A DNA stretch of 64,000 bases from Ramlibacter sp. WS9 (GTDB lineage: Bacteria; Pseudomonadota; Gammaproteobacteria; Burkholderiales; Burkholderiaceae_C). How positions within the stretch are numbered: the stretch's first letter is position 1; every line of letters begins with the position of its first letter. The notes below the pieces were generated by a model that worked only from the letters and a program-made list of their open reading frames with translations, did not search any database and was not told the origin of the DNA. Location: the NCBI RefSeq assembly GCF_003797765.1, contig NZ_RKMB01000025.1, forward strand, positions 1-64,000. Reading direction: 5' to 3'. The position numbers were made by a program, and so were the translations under genes. Shown piece after piece: positions 61,202-64,000 of the stretch.

Positions 61202-62521
61202 ATGAGCGATTCACAAGACAAGACCACTTCCCGCCGTTCGCTGCTCAAGCAGTCGGCATTGGCCATCGCGGGTGCGGGCCTGTACGGCGCCGCGCCGTTC
61301 TACGGGCCGTGGAAGCACAACCACGCCTGGGCGCAGGCCGCGCAGAAGAAGCCGCTCGTCATCGGCCTCACCATGGACGCATCGGGCCAGTACGCGGCGT
61401 CGGGCGGCGAAGAGCGGCTGGGCGCGATGATGGCCATCAAGGAGTTCAACGACAAGGGCGGCGTGCTGGGCCGGCGCATCGAAGCCATCCACATGGACAC
61501 GGAAACCACGCCGGCCACCGGATCGCGCGTGGCGGAACGCATGATCACGCGCAACGAGGCCGCTTTCCTCATCGGCGCGGTGCACTCGGGCGTGGCCAAC
61601 GCCATCTCGCAGGTCGCGCAGAAGTACGGCGCGATCTTCTTCAACACCAACTCCAGCTCGCCCACCGAGGCCGGCAAGGACTGCCATCGCACCAAGTTCG
61701 TGTGGGACGGCAACGGCGCCAACTTCTCGCAGGCCATCGTGCGCAACGCGATGAAGACCAGCGGCCGCAACTGGGTGCTGCTGACCAACGACTACGTGTG
61801 GGGCCACAACACCGCCAAGTCCACCCGCGCCGTGATTGAGGCGAACGGCGGCCGCGTGGTGGAGGAGCTGCTGGTGCCGCAGAACACACGCGACTTCTCC
61901 GCCTACCTGCTCAAGCTGCAACAGATCAAGCCGCATGCGGTTGCCACCGCCGTCGGCGGCGACGACATCAAGGCGCTGCGCCAGCAGGTGGTGCAGCTGA
62001 AGATGCACCAGCAGGCCGCGTGGATCAACAACCAGCAGGACTGGCCTGACGTTTACGGCCTGGGCCCGGAGGCGATCTTCGGCGTGTTCGGCACCACCTG
62101 GTACTGGCGCCTCAACCTGCCGGGCGTGAAGGAGTTCGTGGCGGCCTACCAGAAGCAGTTCCCCGGCATGGCCATTCGCGTGCCCGGCAACGTGTACCAC
62201 AACGGCTACATGGCCACGCGCGAGCTGCTGCGCTGCGTCGAAGAGGCGGGCACCACCAACAACATCGCCATCATCAAGAAGCTCGAAGGCCGCAAGATGA
62301 GCGCGGCCGACCGCCTCCAGCACCACGAGGCGTGGATCGACCCGGCCACGCACCACGTGCAGCAGACCATCTACATGGCGGCCTACAACGACCAGCCGGC
62401 CGAGAAGGACGACATCTACAAGATCCTCTCCAACGTGGACCCGAAGGAAGTGGTCGACAAGGACGCCGCGGGCGCGTGCAAGCTGGAAACCTACGAAGCC
62501 ACGCCGAGCTACGAGGCGTAG
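61202..62521 (+). CDS. ABC transporter substrate-binding protein, LIV type, Tat-exported
   Basis: A 439-residue periplasmic binding protein. A twin-arginine signal begins TTSRRSLLKQSALAIAGAGLYG. The mature protein has PLVIGLTMDASGQYAASGGEERLGAMMAIKEFNDKGGVLGR, typical of type 1 periplasmic binding proteins for branched-chain amino acids and related amides. FLIGAVHSGVANAISQVA is the second lobe. A Tat signal on a LIV-type binding protein is less usual but known. GGAG precedes the ATG. The ligand may be a carbohydrate-derived compound given the neighbours. Confidence 0.9.
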   Translation: MSDSQDKTTSRRSLLKQSALAIAGAGLYGAAPFYGPWKHNHAWAQAAQKKPLVIGLTMDASGQYAASGGEERLGAMMAIKEFNDKGGVLGRRIEAIHMDTETTPATGSRVAERMITRNEAAFLIGAVHSGVANAISQVAQKYGAIFFNTNSSSPTEAGKDCHRTKFVWDGNGANFSQAIVRNAMKTSGRNWVLLTNDYVWGHNTAKSTRAVIEANGGRVVEELLVPQNTRDFSAYLLKLQQIKPHAVATAVGGDDIKALRQQVVQLKMHQQAAWINNQQDWPDVYGLGPEAIFGVFGTTWYWRLNLPGVKEFVAAYQKQFPGMAIRVPGNVYHNGYMATRELLRCVEEAGTTNNIAIIKKLEGRKMSAADRLQHHEAWIDPATHHVQQTIYMAAYNDQPAEKDDIYKILSNVDPKEVVDKDAAGACKLETYEATPSYEA

Positions 62522-62528
62522 CAGCCCC

Positions 62529-63446
62529 GTGAACGTGCTCCCCCACCTCGTCAACGGCATCTCCCTCGGCCTTCTCTTCGCACTGATCGCGTTGGGCTTC
62601 ATGCTCATCGTCGGCGTGATGGAGACCATCAACCTGGCGCACGGTTCGCTCTTTGCGCTGGGCATGTACTTCGCGCTGTTCTTCGTCTCGCCGCAGCTCG
62701 GCTGGTTCCCCAACGTGCAGGCCGCGTACATGGCGCTGCCCATCGGCACGCGCTATCTCGTCGCGCTGTTTCTCGCGCCGGTGTTCGTCGGGTTGTTCGG
62801 CATGCTGCTGGAGCTGTGCCTGCGCCGCACCTATGGCAAGGACCCGCTCTACGGCCTGCTGCTCACGTTCGGCGCGGCGCTGGTGATCGAGGAAACGATT
62901 CGCGTGGTGTGGGGCTCGACGGAGAAGCAGCTGGCCCTGCCCGAAGCGATCTCGGGCGCGTTCCTGCTCGGCGACTTGATCTATTCGAAGTACCGGTTCT
63001 TCGCCAGCGGCTTCGCCATCTTCGCCATCGCTGCGCTGTGGCTGTTCCTGGAGAAGACGCCCTACGGCGCGATCATCAAGGCCGGCGCGCACGACAGCGA
63101 GATGGTGCGCGCGCTGGGCATCAACCTGGCGCGCCTGCGCCTGCTGGTGTTCGGCATCGGCGTGGCGCTGGCCGCGATCGCCGGTGTGGTGATGGCGCCG
63201 ATCTGGGGCATCCGTCCGCATGTGGGTGTGGATGCGGTGGTGCCCGCCTTCCTCATCATCGTGCTCGGCGGCGTGGGCTCGCTCTGGGGCGCGGTGCTGG
63301 CGGGGCTGATGGTGGGCATGGTCGTCGGACTCACCGGAGCGTATGCTTCCGAATGGTCGCTCATGTCCATGTATTTGTTGTTCATCGCCGTGGTAACTTT
63401 CCGGTCGCGCGGCCTCTTTGGAAAGAAGAGCGTGCTCGATGTTTGA
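62529..63446 (+). CDS. livH: LIV-type ABC transporter permease LivH
   Basis: A 305-residue membrane protein with about eight predicted helices. NGISLGLLFALIALGFMLIVGVMETINLAHGSLFALGMY is the LivH signature, and GAHDSEMVRALGINLARLRLLVFGIGVAL the coupling loop. Start is GTG at 62529, seven bases after the binding-protein stop. It overlaps the SDR gene by eight bases, so they are one operon. With LivM it should form the pore. Confidence 0.92.
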   Translation: MNVLPHLVNGISLGLLFALIALGFMLIVGVMETINLAHGSLFALGMYFALFFVSPQLGWFPNVQAAYMALPIGTRYLVALFLAPVFVGLFGMLLELCLRRTYGKDPLYGLLLTFGAALVIEETIRVVWGSTEKQLALPEAISGAFLLGDLIYSKYRFFASGFAIFAIAALWLFLEKTPYGAIIKAGAHDSEMVRALGINLARLRLLVFGIGVALAAIAGVVMAPIWGIRPHVGVDAVVPAFLIIVLGGVGSLWGAVLAGLMVGMVVGLTGAYASEWSLMSMYLLFIAVVTFRSRGLFGKKSVLDV

Positions 63447-64000
63447 AACCCTGCAAGGCAAGGTTGCCATCGTCACCGGCGCAGCGGGCACCATGGGCCT
63501 GGCCGCGACAAAGTTTCTGCTGGAAGACGGCTGCAAGGTGGCGATGGTCGACTTCAACCGCGAGCGCAATGAAGAACTGGCGCGCGGTCTGGGCGACAAC
63601 GCCCGCGCCTTCTCGTTCGACATCAGCGACCCGGATGCGGTGCGTGCCGGCTGCGCGCGCATCGCGAGCGAACTGGGCGATGCGGACATCCTGGTCAACA
63701 ACGCCGGCATCCTCTCCAACAACAAGGCGGAAGCCACAGACCCGGCGGAATGGCGGCGCGTGCTGGGCGCCAACCTCGACGGCGCCTTCTTCCTCGCGCA
63801 GTGCGTCATGCCCGCGATGAAGAAGCGGCGATTCGGCCGCATCATCAACACCTGCTCGCTCGCGGCCAAGACCGGCGGCTTGACGGCGGGCACGGCCTAT
63901 TCGGTGTCGAAGGGCGCGATGACGTCGCTCACGTTCTCGCTGGCACGCGAGCTGGCTTCGCACGGCGTCACGGCCAACGGCATCTCGCCAGCCTACGTGA
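63439..64000 (+). CDS. SDR-family oxidoreductase, 3' end outside window
   Basis: The first 187 codons of a classical SDR. VAIVTGAAGTMGLAATKFL is the cofactor loop, DILVNNAGIL the structural strand, and NTCSLAAKTG with AYSVSKGAM the catalytic Ser-Tyr-Lys set. ARELASHGVTANGISPAYV follows. It probably oxidises or reduces a sugar or polyol in the catabolic pathway encoded here. The ATG at 63439 lies inside the last codons of livH. Confidence 0.9.
   Translation, partial: MFETLQGKVAIVTGAAGTMGLAATKFLLEDGCKVAMVDFNRERNEELARGLGDNARAFSFDISDPDAVRAGCARIASELGDADILVNNAGILSNNKAEATDPAEWRRVLGANLDGAFFLAQCVMPAMKKRRFGRIINTCSLAAKTGGLTAGTAYSVSKGAMTSLTFSLARELASHGVTANGISPAYV

Noticed and set aside
61211..63893. Two long minus-strand frames opposite the substrate-binding protein, livH and SDR genes
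   Set aside because: Both lack known motifs and are opposite well-supported genes.

Overview
The window is high-GC DNA with dense, tightly overlapping genes and reads as a betaproteobacterium, most likely Comamonadaceae (Ramlibacter, Variovorax or Rhodoferax type). The evidence is the mnmG-rsmG-(lysE)-parA-(hydrolase)-parB housekeeping block with embedded parS sites, and the set of acetoacetate-CoA ligase, LIV-type transporter and NCS2 permease genes. Genus is an inference from gene order and style, not from a marker search. I found no tRNA, rRNA, CRISPR array, transposase or phage gene.

Positions 1-30700 (minus strand) hold a large exopolysaccharide locus. Reading in the direction of transcription it begins with a WecA/MraY-type initiating transferase. 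Sugar-nucleotide enzymes follow (GDP-fucose synthase, UDP-glucose dehydrogenase, UDP-glucuronate decarboxylase), then an asparagine-synthase-like amidotransferase. Next come ten glycosyltransferases, a PglK-like ABC flippase, a DegT aminotransferase, an epimerase, a NeuD/PglD acyltransferase, a Wzy-like polymerase, an FkbM methyltransferase, a carbamoyltransferase and a DUF218 protein. The locus ends with the Wza-type exporter, the Wzc-type tyrosine kinase and a membrane J-domain protein that runs off the left edge. Most junctions are 1-11 base overlaps, so translation is probably coupled.

Positions 30780-39118 (minus strand, directly upstream of the polysaccharide genes) hold what I consider the most interesting system: a lasso-peptide-type RiPP cluster. 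It contains a 62-residue precursor with a YxxPxLxxxG leader motif, a PqqD-like recognition protein (B1), a transglutaminase-like leader peptidase (B2), an AsnB-type cyclase that has lost its glutaminase cysteine, and an ABC exporter. It also carries four possible tailoring enzymes: an HPr-kinase-like kinase, a nucleotidyltransferase, a PRMT-like methyltransferase with an unusual C-terminal domain, and a 2-oxoglutarate/Fe(II) oxygenase. A 25-base near-palindrome separates it from the polysaccharide genes.

Positions 39119-44828 (plus strand) are the chromosome-maintenance block mnmG-rsmG-lysE-parA-hydrolase-parB, with three parS sites inside mnmG and rsmG and a strong terminator at the end.

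Positions 44848-54202 are mixed metabolism: a repeat-containing lipoprotein, an FAD-linked oxidase, a broken EF-hand gene, a PduO-type cobalamin adenosyltransferase, a hotdog thioesterase, an NCS2 permease, and a TetR-controlled group. In that group a matching operator lies before a 37-residue protein plus hydrolase, and another lies between tetR and the acetoacetate-CoA ligase.

Positions 54179-64000 are a catabolic and uptake locus: divergent LIV-type ABC transporter genes (livF, livG, livM to the left; substrate-binding protein and livH to the right) around an RpiR-type regulator. It includes a fused IolC kinase/DUF2090 protein, a beta-hydroxyacid dehydrogenase and an SDR oxidoreductase cut by the right edge. 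This looks like uptake and breakdown of a cyclitol or sugar acid rather than an amino acid.
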